This document shows, in pieces, positions 20,066-31,714 of a stretch of DNA of 64,000 nucleotides. The DNA lies in assembly GCA_019279435.1 (NCBI GenBank), contig JAAALK010000287.1, positions 62,871,144 through 62,935,143 on the forward strand, in the 5' to 3' direction. Within the stretch, counting starts at the first letter, position 1. Each line of letters starts with the position of its first letter. The translations under genes and the position numbers were made by a program. Source of the stretch: Zizania palustris. Lineage: Eukaryota; Streptophyta; Magnoliopsida; Poales; Poaceae. The notes beneath the pieces are model-generated. The model did no database searches. It was given only the letters and a program-made list of their open reading frames with translations, and was not told where the DNA came from.

Positions 20066-22860
20066 AAAAAATCCTAAGAAATGCACGTAACTAGCACTAG
20101 CTGTCTGAAAACTTAATTAGACACATTAAAAGTTGATATATTTGCAGTTCTGAAATTTGTGGTTTCCCAAACGCCAGGGCAAATCTGGGTAACATCAAAT
20201 GAACATCATCTTCTTTTCTCCATACGGGGTTAAAACATGGGAGAGATCAGGTTAGGTGGCCAGCTAAACACGGGTCTGCTCCCACTGTTGCATATGCATA
20301 TCCCTAATTGACCGTCTTGGTTTTTACTGGTTTTGTTATTGATAAGGACACCATGAAAATAGTTTCCATGGCATCAATTCACAATGTCAAGGTGGAAGGA
20401 GAATTAAGAAAAAAGAAAAAAGGTAAACCGTTTCTTATTCAAGAAACCACGTCGGCTCACCGTCCAACACCTGGAGAAACCAGTCCCTGCGTCTTGGGCA
20501 TCACTCGTCGCTTAGTTCCGCCAGCCGCTTGCGCCCGTGACTGCAGTCCGGCCACTGCTGTCCTGATACTCTTAATTTGATAGAGTGACAAATTAAAAAG
20601 GAAGTTCTAACACGGAAAATGGAATTTCAAAACGGTGAGCGTCAGGTCCATGACATTCAGGTTTACATACTTACCTCCACATGGAATTAGAAAAATGTTG
20701 TAAGTGATCCATCATCTCCTGCACGCATGAAAAATATATGGAATATTGAATAAATGAAATTTGATGGCAAGTAAGTAGATTTATCATATTAGTTTTTTTC
20801 TAGATTGTTATAGTCAACGTTTATCACAATATTGTATTCTGAAAATTCGGAATATTCATCAGACATAAGAATACATTGCAATTCTAATCGCTATGAAGTG
20901 CTATGATTGAACATGAACTACTACGAGTAATATCATTATGAGTTACTATAATTGATATTTATATGGCTATATAGTTGTTTGCCATATCTCATTAACATCT
21001 CCTTACGGATGGTTAGATCTAAAATAAAATTTATTACACTCATCTCTTATCTAGAAACTATCTTGGAAACTATGGGTCGGGAAGGGCCAATCTCTTGGTG
21101 GGTAGGTGATAATCTCTGATTTGACAATGCTTTCATTGCCTCCTACAACTATATATGATCCTATCATTCAGCTTCCAGATCAATATAAATGGACCTTGCA
21201 CCCTACTGCCTTTCAGGCTTCTGATAAAGATTAATATAATGGACATAGCCAACACCCTCCTCTGCATCTGTATCATCATGTCAAAAGTAACAGGATTGCA
21301 ATGCAAGTTGTTCTTTGGAAATCGATGGCCACTATGGATGCAACTTGCCATTGTTTGAGGGGCACCATGTGCAAGGGTCAGCAGGGACCAGGGAAAAGCT
21401 TGGGCTAGCGAGGATGATGCAAAAACTCCTTGCCACTTTTGATGGAGAAGGCAGAGATCGAACCGACATCTCGTTTCCTAAACCAGTTTCAGGATAAATT
21501 TGTATGCTAAAGCCTTCTCCATGGTGACCACTGCGCACACCGTGTTGTGGGTATCATAATTTTTCTCCACTGTGCTGCTAAATAAGTACATGGTAATTTT
21601 TTTATCGGACATGGAAAAAAACTAGTTATTGCTAGTGATATCCTTTCGTTGTGACACGGAGATGTATATATCACTTACTATGTTTTATGAGTTTATAAAT
21701 AAAATTTATTTCGTTCTTTGAAATGTGTATCATTATTATTAATTAATGAGTATATATGTGGTTTGTTTGTGAGACGCTTTATGCTATACTATACTAGTCC
21801 TATATAATTCTAAATCATACATTACAGCACATCGATAGACGTCTCATAAATATTAGTGTGGATATCTAATCTAAGATGTGGATTTTTGTTAAAGAATATG
21901 TGATTGGATAAACCCACCATAAGACATTGTTCGAATTATAATGTGTGTGGCGACGTGAGTTAGCTGGCACTAAATCTCGTTAGAATTCTAATATTAGACG
22001 TTCAGGCGGAAGTAGTACCAAAACACCCATATCCTTCAATTAAGGTGAGTCCTATGTGACCTTTAAAAAATAGTTGGTTTCATATAGTGTAATATTTCAT
22101 TTAAGGGTTGATAAATGTTATTCAGTAACTGAATAGTTATTAACATACACTTCAAGTTTACTATGAAAAACACTCAATATTCTAAACGGTAAAGGCACTC
22201 AATATTCTAGCTGTGCACAGTGCTTACAGACCGACACTCAATATTCCACCCTTTACGCGTGGATACAGAATCGATCGTGTTTGGAGGAGATGATTGGATC
22301 GTTGGGATCAACTACTTCCATTGCTTGTGTGGTTAGACCGACTTCTCTAACCTATCTTCCGTTGCACTACGTGTTAAGTGGTAACAAACCATGGTCTCTT
22401 ACCTGCATGATCTGCTGGTGTGTGGTATTTTTTTTTGTTCATGTTATTATAGCCTACATGTCCCTACAGTTATAACAATTTGAACCAACACCCTTCAGTT
22501 GAAAAAACTTCACCCGATTATATGGATAAGTGTTGCTAATTTTGCTTCAATCTCCAGTTGAGCAGGTCCCATTTCACAATCCATACACTACCTGGTAGAC
22601 TATCCATCTACAAAATGAGCTGACAAATTATTCCAGGAAGAGTAAAAATGCACCTGAAAAATTCAGAATGAGCTCTGTCTGACTGAAGAAAATGATCAAC
22701 AAATGCCAAGAATTTAAGCAATCTACCGGATCACGAGAAGATTATATCAATCAAAGTGCAACTTTGACGAGGTGACCTCACCAATATTTTCGAATGATAT
22801 CTCGAGGATGATTTATCGGTGCATCACGAAAACGAAATAACACAGGAAAAGGAGTGAAGC
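20066..22860. other. Unassigned noncoding stretch
   Basis: Mixed AT-rich sequence with no conserved coding frame on either strand. Short ORFs exist (for example 20308-20580 and 21133-21538) but have no family features and no compositional support. Confidence 0.45.
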
Positions 22861-22867
22861 GCTCACC

Positions 22868-22990
22868 ATTGGCGGCGGATGTGAGGAAGTCCAAGACACG
22901 TTTTTCTCCTGTCAGGACTTCGACGAGCCCTTGAGTCAGAGAAAGAAAAAGGTTGAAGCCATTGAGATTTTTGTTTCGATTGAGATTGGT
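22868..22990 (-). pseudogene. Possible host gene fragment
   Basis: Minus strand reads LFLSLTQGLVEVLTGEKRVL, then DFLTSAANG, followed by GTGAGC, which could be an exon end and donor site. The open stretch is short and I do not recognise it. It could equally be chance. Confidence 0.2.
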
Positions 22991-23201
22991 TTAAATCTCA
23001 TATAGGATAAGAGCATCTTTATTATGATTGTTATTTTTGACTTATTCTATGCAATAGCAAATTAGCAAGGCTCTATATTCAAATTGGATTCTTATTTTTT
23101 ATCCACTTCAATGTCAGTCTCAAATATGACTCGCTATCTATTCTTAATTGAATTGATTTATATTTTATTAATATATTTAACTATTAATGATTAGTTAAAT
23201 A

Positions 23202-23735
23202 TTGCCACACACTAAGGAAGTACTTTTTAAAAAACATGCCATTAAGCGCTCTGTGAAATCGCTCTCCTTGCAAAGACTCTAATAAGTATGTATTATCTGG
23301 AGCGATTTCAACAATCTTAGAAGGACTTTCCTAAGTAGGTGACCACTTGCCAAACTTTATGCTTTTAGTGCCTAAAGGCAAAATCGGCTTCCAAACTAAG
23401 TCACGAATCTAAAATGATTTTTCTCTCACTTTCTTGTTGTAAGCTTTAGCTACTCTTCGCTTGTCTCTTTCTATTGTCTCTAGAGATCTCAATCTCTTAT
23501 CGGTCACTTCTTCCAAACTATCTTTCAAGAATGCTTCATAATCACCGACCGATAAACCATATTGCTTAAGTAACCTCAAAGAACCTAGATTCACCTCTAC
23601 GGGTAAAATGACTTCTTGTCCATACACCAACTTATATGGACTTACCTTTTAGAAAACTCCTCAATCTTCTTCTTAATAAGCTTAATTACAACTTTATTAC
23701 TAGGTTCGGTCTAACCATTGTCCTGAGCATAGTAT
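23202..23735 (-). pseudogene. pol: T4 gypsy integrase C-terminal part, left of CACTA-2
   Basis: Minus frame reads VYGQEVILPVEVNLGSLRLL and TDKRLRSLETIERDKRRVAK, closely matching T3 at 33421-33660. The left limit, at TTGCCACACAC, corresponds to T3 position 33220; beyond it the sequence differs. The right limit is the CACTA-2 insertion. Confidence 0.82.
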
Positions 23736-23757
23736 CACTACAGGAATGCGACAAACT

Positions 23758-24105
23758 TGGCCGACGGAAGTTAAGCCTTTCCCGACGGAAGAAGCCAACT
23801 TCTGTCGGCAAAAGCCTAACTTCCGTCGGTATCTAGCCGACGGAAGCTGTTCGACAGAAGTTAGCTAACTTCCATTGACTTCACGTGGCCGACGGAAGAT
23901 TGCGTGGTATTTTGACATGTCAGCAGAGGCCAGCTAACTTCCGTCAGCCAGGTTAGCCGACGGAAGTTAGATGGCCTCCGCTGACATGGCAAACTATCGT
24001 AACTTCCGTCGGCTTTTACCCTAGCCGATGGAAGTTAGCTGTTTCTGCTGATGTGGCCAAAAACAACTAACTTCCATCGACTATGGTCAAAGCCGATGGA
24101 AGTTA
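23758..24105. repeat. CACTA-2 left subterminal repeat array
   Basis: A dozen or so ACTTCCGTCGGC/GCCGACGGAAGT copies in facing pairs, some decayed (for example GCCGATGGAAG). The layout parallels CACTA-1. Confidence 0.82.
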
Positions 24106-24165
24106 GTTGGATTTTTTTGTTTTTCCAAGTTCTCCCAATCACACTCACATACAATCACAATTTAA

Positions 24166-24385
24166 TATCCAAATTCACATATCACATACAAATTCACATA
24201 TCACATCCAAATTCACATTCAAACTTCACATATCACATCCAAATTCACGTTCAAACTTCACATATCATATCCAAATTCACATTCAAACTTCACATATCAC
24301 ATCCAAAGTCAGATATCACATCCAAATTAACATATTACATCCAAATCCACATATCAGTTCCAAATTCACAGTCAAATCCAGTAAG
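24166..24385. repeat. AT-rich minisatellite (TCACATATCACATCCAAAT)
   Basis: Repeated units close to AAATTCACATTCAAACTTCA plus CATATCACATCC, about 32 bases when complete, with shorter half-units. Tandem slippage product inside CACTA-2. Confidence 0.75.
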
Positions 24386-24389
24386 GGAC

Positions 24390-25660
24390 AATCCATACTC
24401 ACTTATCACACACATTTAGTTAGTTGGAGTTGTCGGCGCCACCGCTGCCTCCCAGTTCATCCACATTTGAAACCGAGGGTCCATCCTGACCAGGCATACG
24501 GATAGTTTGAAGCAATATATAAAATTAGAGAATGAACTCAGATAACCATCTAAACGCAAACTTAAGTATCTTAACTAACTAAAGTAACTCAAATAACGAC
24601 ATGTCAGGAGGTACCTCAGCTGCAGGAGGAGGAACAAATGGAATAAATGGTGGCGGGGCAAGTAGTGGTTGGAACAAGGACATGTCAAATCCATGAAGCT
24701 GCTGGGCCATTTGCTACATATGTTATAATGCAATCAGTTAGTTTTAAACCTATTATTAAATACTTTATAACTGAAATACAGTAAACTAAACTTACTTGCA
24801 TCATCGCTTGCTGTTGTGCTAAGCAAGCGACATAATACTCTTGTTGTTGCCTTATGTGCTCGTCTCGCTACCTCATTTCCTCCCTCAACCAAACCACTTC
24901 CGGGTTTGCTTCTGAGCGACGACGGCTGGAGCCAACTCCGACGGAGCTCTGCGACAATTGACGACGATTGAGCTGACTTCTGAGCTCTCATCGCCCTTGA
25001 GTCAATAACTCCATTGAATAAGTTAGTTACCATTATAGTACCATATACAAAACATTAAGAAAAACATCGTCTCACCATACATGGATTTTTCCACCTCCGC
25101 TGGAGTACACGCCCATTGGTTCGACAGGTTCTCTTCGCCAATCATAGTCCTCTCCATAGAGTTGAACCATGTGTTGACCATATTGTGTCTACAAAAAACC
25201 AACATGTCTGATTAGACGGAGAAAAACAACGCAAACTATTAATGTTTCTAACATCTCACCAAATGATCCATGGGTGACTGGATACACAAGATATCTGGTT
25301 GTGTAGGATCTCTTCCTTTGTGACAAGAAGCATAGACCTCAATGTCACTTAGCACATTGCCAGATTTAGCTTCCTGTACAGTAGATATGAGTTAGTCGCA
25401 TTACAATGTATATATAGATAAAGTGACAAGTGTTGGTCTTACCATGCGTTTAGCAAGGAGGATATGTCCATCGTCCCCATATCTGTGCTTTGGATTTGTT
25501 CCACGACATTGTCTTTTTTGCTCAGAAGTCTTCTTGAATCTAGTTGAAGACCAAATCTTACAGAATTCAAAGTAGGCATCCTCGCGGTTTTCAAACCACG
25601 GAATCCTCACCTGAATAGAGATGTTAAGCTTCTGCATTATAAGAAAATAAATCTCAAAAA
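24390..25660 (-). pseudogene. CACTA-2 second-gene remnants (En/Spm-type C-terminal exons)
   Basis: The minus frame at 25401-25664 reads RIPWFENREDAYFEFCKIWS and SEQKRQCRGTNPKHRYGDDG, which resembles the plant Ptta/En/Spm transposase family that follows TNP2 in many CACTA elements. Around 24734-25033 a short frame (AQSSSIVAELRRSWLQPS) may be a further exon. GT-AG boundaries are plausible between them (for example near 25380) but not certain. No intact gene. Confidence 0.45.
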
Positions 25661-27115
25661 TCAAAGATTAAAAGAGTTAGAATTGTTTACCGAACGGTAT
25701 TGCTCTTCAGTCAAGTATATTGCTAAAGCACCCTTCGCCTTGCTCATTCGTTGCCCTAGCTTTCCCCCAAAGTTAATACGGAAACAATCTATGTCCTTAG
25801 CACATATTGGACATGTCAACCTTCCATGACAACTCCAACTAGAAAAAATACCGTATGCCAAAAAATCATGGACCGACCACAGATACGCAACTCGAAGATT
25901 GAATTTTTCCTTCCGGTCATAGTCATATGCTTCAACTCCTTTCCACAATTGTTTTAACTCTTCAATTAAGGGCTTCAGCATCACGTTGAGACGTGTTCTA
26001 GGATGATCTGTACCAGGTATAATGAGACACAGGAACATAAATTCATATTTCATACAAAACGAAGGTGGAAGGTTGTATGGAATAGCAGAGACATGCCAAC
26101 AATAGTACGACGATGCAGTTACATTGAAAGGTGTGAATCCATCTGTTGCCAACCCGATGCGAACATTCCTTGCATCCCTAACAAAGTCTGCATCAAAATC
26201 ATCTAGAGCCTTCCATGCCTCACCATAAAATGGGTGCACCATTACATGGTTATTCTCACGTACACCTTCCTTATGTCGTCTTATATGCCTAGCAGTTTTC
26301 TTTGAGAGAAACAATCATTTCACCTGAAGTGTAAGAGGTATGTAACGAAGTTGCTTATGAGCAACCTCTGTCGTCACCTTTTCATCGTATTCGTTTACGA
26401 CCTCTACGAATCTCGGTTTACCACATTTTAAGAATTTCATCTCATTCATATGTTCTGTCCAGAAAAGCATACAATTATCTTGGCACACATCAATCTTCTC
26501 ATACTCCATTCCGAGAGCAGAAAGCATTTTCTTTGACTAGTACATGTCTTTCAGCACCTTATGGTTTATAAGAAGGATACCGCTGATCAGGTTCACGAGC
26601 TCCTTATAACAATTATTGGAGAATACAAACTTCGACTTAATGGCCATAAGACGGGTCACAAAAGCAAGAACGCTTACGGTGGTGTGCTCATGCAACGACT
26701 CTTCTGAAGCTCGAAGGATGTCGAAAAACTTTTGAACATCTGGTGTTGGAGGATCCTTAGGGTTTGTTTTAAACTCCGGCCGTATAGCATCAAGCATCTC
26801 ATCCATCCTATCATCAGCCACGCTATCATCATCTTCTTCCACTACTAATACCGTTTTTGCATGGCCTATCTCGCCGTGAAAAGTCCAAACTTCATAACCT
26901 GGCACGAAACCATATTTGCAAATATGCAGTGACAACGTTCTCTTATCTTGCCAACGATAATTTATGCACTTCATGCATGGGCACCTCGCGCCAGTGTTTG
27001 TTGTCAAAGCAAATGCACGCTTAACAAATTTCTCAGTGTTGATTACCCACTCCCTCGTGTGAGCTCCACTTTTTGTCCAACCACTATGCATCCACCGTCG
27101 GTCGCCATCAGCCAT
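25661..27115 (-). pseudogene. CACTA-2 TNP2-like transposase, broken
   Basis: ATG at 27115 (MADGDRRWMHSGWTK) begins the transposase-associated domain: CPCMKCINYRW, ICKYGFVPGYEVWTFHGE. The frame then runs through CQDNCMLFWTEH into the TNP2 core: ENNHVMVHPFYGEAW, NVRIGLATDGFTPFN, LIIPGTDHPRTRLNV, RLTCPICAKDIDC. In-frame stops at 26537-26539 and 26315-26317 break it while the frame stays the same. The start lies just after a sequence ending GTCTCTAG, so an upstream 5' exon is likely. Intact TNP2 would be about 700-1000 residues. It cuts the CACTA ends together with the subterminal-repeat-binding protein. Confidence 0.85.
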
Positions 27116-27248
27116 TCTAGAGACAAAACATTCATTCAATCGAGAGTGCATCATAAGTACTATACGATTCTACGTACATACCACAACCCTATGTTGTCTA
27201 TAGGAAAATATAAGTCTTAAACCCATCCAAGAGTAACCGACATAACAT

Positions 27249-27396
27249 GGTATTTATGATGAGCCATGAGTCCGAACGAAATTTCAGCAACATAACCCCG
27301 TTGTTCTCTAATTGCACGCCTGATATTGGTGCAATGGAGAACAACAAGGTTATGACACTGAAATCTCGTTCGGACTCATGACTCATCATAAATACC
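27249..27396. repeat. 148-base hairpin inside CACTA-2
   Basis: Left arm GGTATTTATGATGAGCCATG...CTCTAATTGCAC (27249-27317) pairs with right arm GTGCAATGGAGAACAAC...CATAAATACC (27329-27396); about 60 of 69 bases match and the loop is 11 bases. It lies upstream of the transposase start. Confidence 0.85.
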
Positions 27397-27399
27397 ACG

Positions 27400-28130
27400 C
27401 TCTATCGCCCACTCCAAGGCTGTCCAAAAAGGGACAATTCTGGACCTACATATCTCAGACGCATGACATGTGTGAGACATGTTGGTCCCAAACGGGTGAC
27501 GCATAGGTTTTGGTATACTATTTACGTTGTTGTCAAATAATGAAATGCATACGAAAGAATATATATAAGAAAGTATATATATATATGTAATACTAATCAC
27601 CATAATGAAATCATCAACAAACCACAAATTAATACAAGGATTTAATTAATAGCATATATAATAACACATCGCATACGAAACACTTGTAATAGCATAAATA
27701 GTCAATGTAATGAATCAATTTCCACTTGTCATGCATTAGCAAATGAATCAATTATTCATTATATCACATACAACGACAAAATTTAAGTGTCTATCATACA
27801 ATCAATCTCGATCCAGCCACTACGACAAAATTGTTGCTAATATAACTTAGCGCAATCACTGCAATCCACTATGACAAAATTCACAAATCAAAAGTGAAGA
27901 AAATTCTTAAAGAAGAAAAAATTACTTAGCAGTGGCGAATCGGAGGCCGGCGGGCGGCGACGGGCGACGGCCGACTGAATATTGCATATGAAATATATTA
28001 ATACATGAACAATTTTTTAACATCACAACATACATTTCATATAAACATCGCAACATATATTCACATTTCACAATTTAATTCAATTCACAATTCAATTCAA
28101 TTCACACCATATATTCACAATTCACAATAC
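27400..28130. other. AT-rich noncoding part of CACTA-2
   Basis: No coding frame. Contains tracts of CACAATTCAATTCAATTCACA. Probably the first intron or leader of the transposase gene. Confidence 0.45.
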
Positions 28131-28133
28131 AAT

Positions 28134-28526
28134 TCACAAAGTAAACAATAATTCAATCACAATGCAAGTAAGGAAATTATATAGAGGATCGAGAGGGGTA
28201 AAAATTACTTGGCGGACGGTGACGGTTGGCGGGTGACGATGGACGACAGTGGTCGGCAGGTGACGGACGGCGGTGGCCAGCGAAAGGGAGCTCGTGCGGC
28301 CGACAGCGAGGCAGGAGGGCACTTGGCCGGTGGCGGGGTAGGGTGCTTGGCCGGCTGCGGCGGGGCAAGGCACTTTGGAGGGGGCGCACGCACGGGCAGA
28401 GGTGGCGGCGGGCGGCGGCAGCTTCTCGGGCAGCGGCGTGGGCGCGCATACAGGGAAGTAAGGTGTCCATGTACGCGCGCGGGGGGAGAAAAAATATCTT
28501 TCTTAACTTCCATCGGCCAGCATTAA
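28134..28526 (-). other. GC-rich leader-like segment next to the right end of CACTA-2
   Basis: An open Pro/Ala/Arg-rich minus frame starts with ATG inside the subterminal repeat (MEVKKDIFSPPARVHG). It resembles in place and composition the GC-rich segment of CACTA-1. Probably the 5' exon/promoter region of the element rather than a protein. Confidence 0.4.
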
Positions 28527-28709
28527 AGCCGACTGTTGGCTTTAATGCTAGCCGACGGAAGTTAAGGCTTCTGTATCGGGCAGGAAAAAATCTCTTTTAA
28601 TTTCCGTCGGCTACTTCAGTCTAACGAAAGTTAAATAACTTCCGTCGGCTTTCCGAAATGCCGATGGAAGATAAAATAGCCAACATAATTTTATCATTTT
28701 GTTGTAATG

Positions 28710-29460
28710 TATGACAAGGAGTTTATCAACTTTATATCATAAGATTCAACAAAACCTCTTACTTCTTTAGAAACAAATGAGTACCCTAATCCGTAGTAAG
28801 AGTTTGGGGAATACAAAATCTATGTATAATGTGCTTCAAGATGAAATTCATCACCTCATTGTGAGTCATATTCTTGAGAGGCACAACTTCGGTCCACTTG
28901 GTGAAGTAATATGTAGCCATCAACACGAACTGATGCTCTTTTGAAGAGGGAGGATGAATTTGGCCGATGAATTTCAAGCCCCAACCTCGAAACGACCATG
29001 GTTTGATAATAGGATTAAGCAAAGACGAGGGAGCAAGCTGAATATTAGCAAACCTTTGACATGCCTCACACCCTCTATAATACTTCAAGCAATCTTCAGT
29101 CATAGTTGGCCAATAAAAACCCTGTCTCTTGAGCATTGAACTCATCTTTTGGGCCGACTGATGAGTACCGCAAAGTCCTTCATGGACCTCCATCAATTGT
29201 TCGGAGATACAATACATCATCAAGCAATACAAATTTAAACGCTTGCCGCCAAACTTTCTGATCAACCTTTTGACTAGGATCTCTCAAATATTGAATAATT
29301 TGAGTTCTCCAATCATCTGCATGCTCTCTGGAAGCCCCTGCCGAATTCTCAACCAAATCGGCACTCAAAACAAAATTCTTGACTTGCCCCTAGGCTCTAG
29401 ACCAATCTGGCACACGTCGGTCAAACTGGCCATTGCCGAACAACTGGCACAGGGTGGTCA
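28710..29460 (-). pseudogene. pol: T4 integrase N-terminal part, right of CACTA-2
   Basis: Minus frame: zinc-finger part GLCGTHQSAQKMSSML and YWPTMTEDCLKYYRGCEACQ (H-H-C-C), then the core start GWGLKFIGQIHPPSSKEHQF and HRFCIPQTLTTD. It matches T3 at 33900-34380 closely. The right limit is where a copia LTR begins at 29461. Confidence 0.85.
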
Positions 29461-31164
29461 TGAAGGAATTATGCCCAGTAAAATTTCGGTTAGATCAGAA
29501 GTTCTGATTTGGAATCAGAAGTTATGATTATTTTCTGAATTGGAAACAGAGTGATCAAATCAGAAGTTCTGATATGGTATCGGAAGTTCCGATAATTTAT
29601 GGTTTGCGAAACTGAGATCTCAAATTGGAAGTTCCGATATGGTATCAGAAGTTCCGATATGGTATCAGAAGTTCCGATAATTTCTAATTAGAGATAGAGA
29701 GTTGAATCCGGAAGTTACGATTTGGAATTGGGAAAATTGTACTGATTGGAAGTTCTGATATGTGGCTCAGAAGTTCCGAGGTGGGCGAAAACAAATTTGA
29801 TTTATTATGGTATCGTAGTAGATTGAGAGACCGAAAATACCCGATCGGATGTTCTGATCCAAGATCAGAAGTTCCGACATGGGTAAAATAGATTGATCTG
29901 TTAGAGCACAAACCGATTTGTTGGTTTCGAGATGCTGACGACCAAGGGATCTCATTCCTATATAAAGAGAGGACTTAGAGAATAAGCTTTTGATAGTTTA
30001 GACGTAGCCACCAAGAGCTCCTCTCCGTCCTTTCTTGATCTCAAAAGTTGAAATTGAGGATCTCCCTTTTTCTCATGAGCGGTGCTAGCATGCCGACGTG
30101 GGAAGGACTCCATCCTTGGACGTGTGGATACTGTGGAGGTAAGCGACAGTCGTAGACTTTATCACGTGAATAACTACGTCGTATTTACCAATTTGATTGG
30201 TGAGGAACGGCTAGGACGAAGCGAGGATAGGCAAGGACGTGCTTCCTCAACATCTTCTTTCTCTGTACCAAGCATTTCTTATGCTAGAAGGTACCGATCT
30301 TTGATCTCACATGGTAGAAAAATAAATTAGATATGTTTCTATCCATGGCAAATCGGAAGTTCCGATACTGATCGGAAGTTCCGATACTGATCAGCAGTTC
30401 CGATGGCAGATTGGAAGTTCCGATACTGATTAGACGTTACGATGTTGAATAATGATTCGATGCAGAAAGCAATTGTTGCTACTAGGAATTCTAATACTGA
30501 TCGGAAGTTCTAGCGGAACAGAAGTTCTAATGCTAGATCGGATGTTTCGGCTCACCCAAATTTGATATTCCGAGCCTGTTGAGCTAGGTTTTTCAGATCC
30601 AGATTTCAGTCACGTGTAGATTCTTTGCCTAACTTTGTTTTGCAGAGAATGTTGTGACTAGCATGGCCTTGACTAAATGCAATGTATGAGATTCATGCAA
30701 TGAATGTAAATTAAATATGGCCTGTGTGTCATGGTTATTTGCAGCCCAAGGCTGATGTAAATTAAATACAGCTTGTATGTTGTTCCCGTGGTGCTTCGAC
30801 CCATGTAAATAGTATAAGCTATGCAAGATAGACTAGTACACTTCATGGAGGCCGGGAGCAAGCTCTGAATGACGGAAGCCATGGAGATGGAGATCGCCAA
30901 GTGAAGAGGGTCATGTTATGTCACAATTAATATGATTGCTTGTGATGCTTTCTTATGTTCATGTTATACTATTCTTGCATGTTTCGTACACGCTAGGGAC
31001 ATTACCTTGCTAGAATAGTTTTCCATTAGAAAATTAAGTATTAATGCTCTTTCTAATAACTGCACCCATCAAGTATCTCGGTCATCGATAGTGGATCTGT
31101 CAAAGCAGGGTACTATCTTTTATCTTAACCAGTTGGGGCGGAAGTCGGACTTCTGCACGCATAG
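29461..31164 (+). repeat. Copia LTR copy A plus following leader sequence
   Basis: Begins TGAAGGAATTATGCCCAG, a start seen in many copia LTRs. Contains about twelve copies of a motif near CGGAAGTTCCGAT, TATATAAAGAGAGG at about 29950, and a block shared with the minus-strand LTR at 11066-12600. A second cluster of the motif follows at 30354-30550. No ORF of note. The 3' limit is uncertain because copy B follows without a recognisable internal region. Confidence 0.6.
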
Positions 31165-31714
31165 TATGAAAGAAGTATGCCCAAGAAAATTCCGAGGATC
31201 GGAAGTTCCAATAGGTGTATCAGAAGTTCCGATTATTTTTGGGACTCGAGTTAGAGAGCGAAATCGATTTCATAAGTTCCGATATGGTATTGGAAGTTTC
31301 GATGGTTGGATTCACAACATGAATCGAAAATTTCGATTTGGAATCGGATGTTCCGATTATTTTATGGACTCGAGTCATAGAGAAAAAATTGCTTCGGATG
31401 TTCCAATATGGTATCAGAAGTTTCGACGAGCTGAAAGTTCCGATTTAGAATCAGGGAAAATTATACTGATCGGAAATTCCGATATGTGTATCGGAAGTTC
31501 TGAGGTTGGTGAAAACAGATTGGATCTGTTACGGTATCGTACTGAATCGAGAGACCAAAATACCCTGTGGGAAGTTCCGATCTAGGATCGAAAGTTCTGA
31601 CGTGGGTAAAACATATTGGATCTGTTAAAATATAAATCGGTTGTAACCAATTTGTGGGTTTTGAGATGTGGACGACTAGGGGCTCTTAGCCCTATATAAA
31701 GAGAGGAGGAGGTT
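31165..31714 (+). repeat. Copia LTR copy B, truncated by T3
   Basis: Starts TGAAAGAAGTATGCCCAAG and aligns with copy A to the TATATAAAGAGAGGAGG box (about 31694), then is cut by the T3 LTR at 31715. About thirteen motif copies. The two copies differ by many substitutions and small indels, so the host copia is older than T3. Confidence 0.65.

Larger units (their letters stand above)
23736..28709 (-). mobile_element. CACTA-2: CACTA (En/Spm) transposon with broken transposase, 4974 bp
   Basis: Starts CACTACAGGAATGCGAC and ends TTTTGTTGTAATG (terminal TAGTG decayed to TAATG), flanked by TAT (23733-23735 and 28710-28712). Subterminal arrays of ACTTCCGTCGGC occur at 23758-24100 and 28500-28680. 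The transposase gene runs on the minus strand. The insertion cleanly splits an integrase sequence: the flanks join to match T3 around 33808. Same family as CACTA-1, but both termini and the gene have decayed. Confidence 0.9.

Noticed and set aside
20308..20580. Plus-strand 90-codon ORF
   Set aside because: No composition bias or motif; starts and ends in AT-rich noncoding DNA.
21133..21538. Overlapping ORFs on both strands
   Set aside because: Neither strand looks protein-like; possibly a decayed repeat piece.
28177..28600. GC-rich ORFs on both strands near the right end of CACTA-2
   Set aside because: Compositional frames only; kept as a leader-like segment, not as proteins.
29461..31600. 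CRISPR-like array from the repeated GGAAGTTCCGAT motif
   Set aside because: Repeats are short, degenerate and irregularly spaced, there are no cas genes, and the context is a plant LTR.
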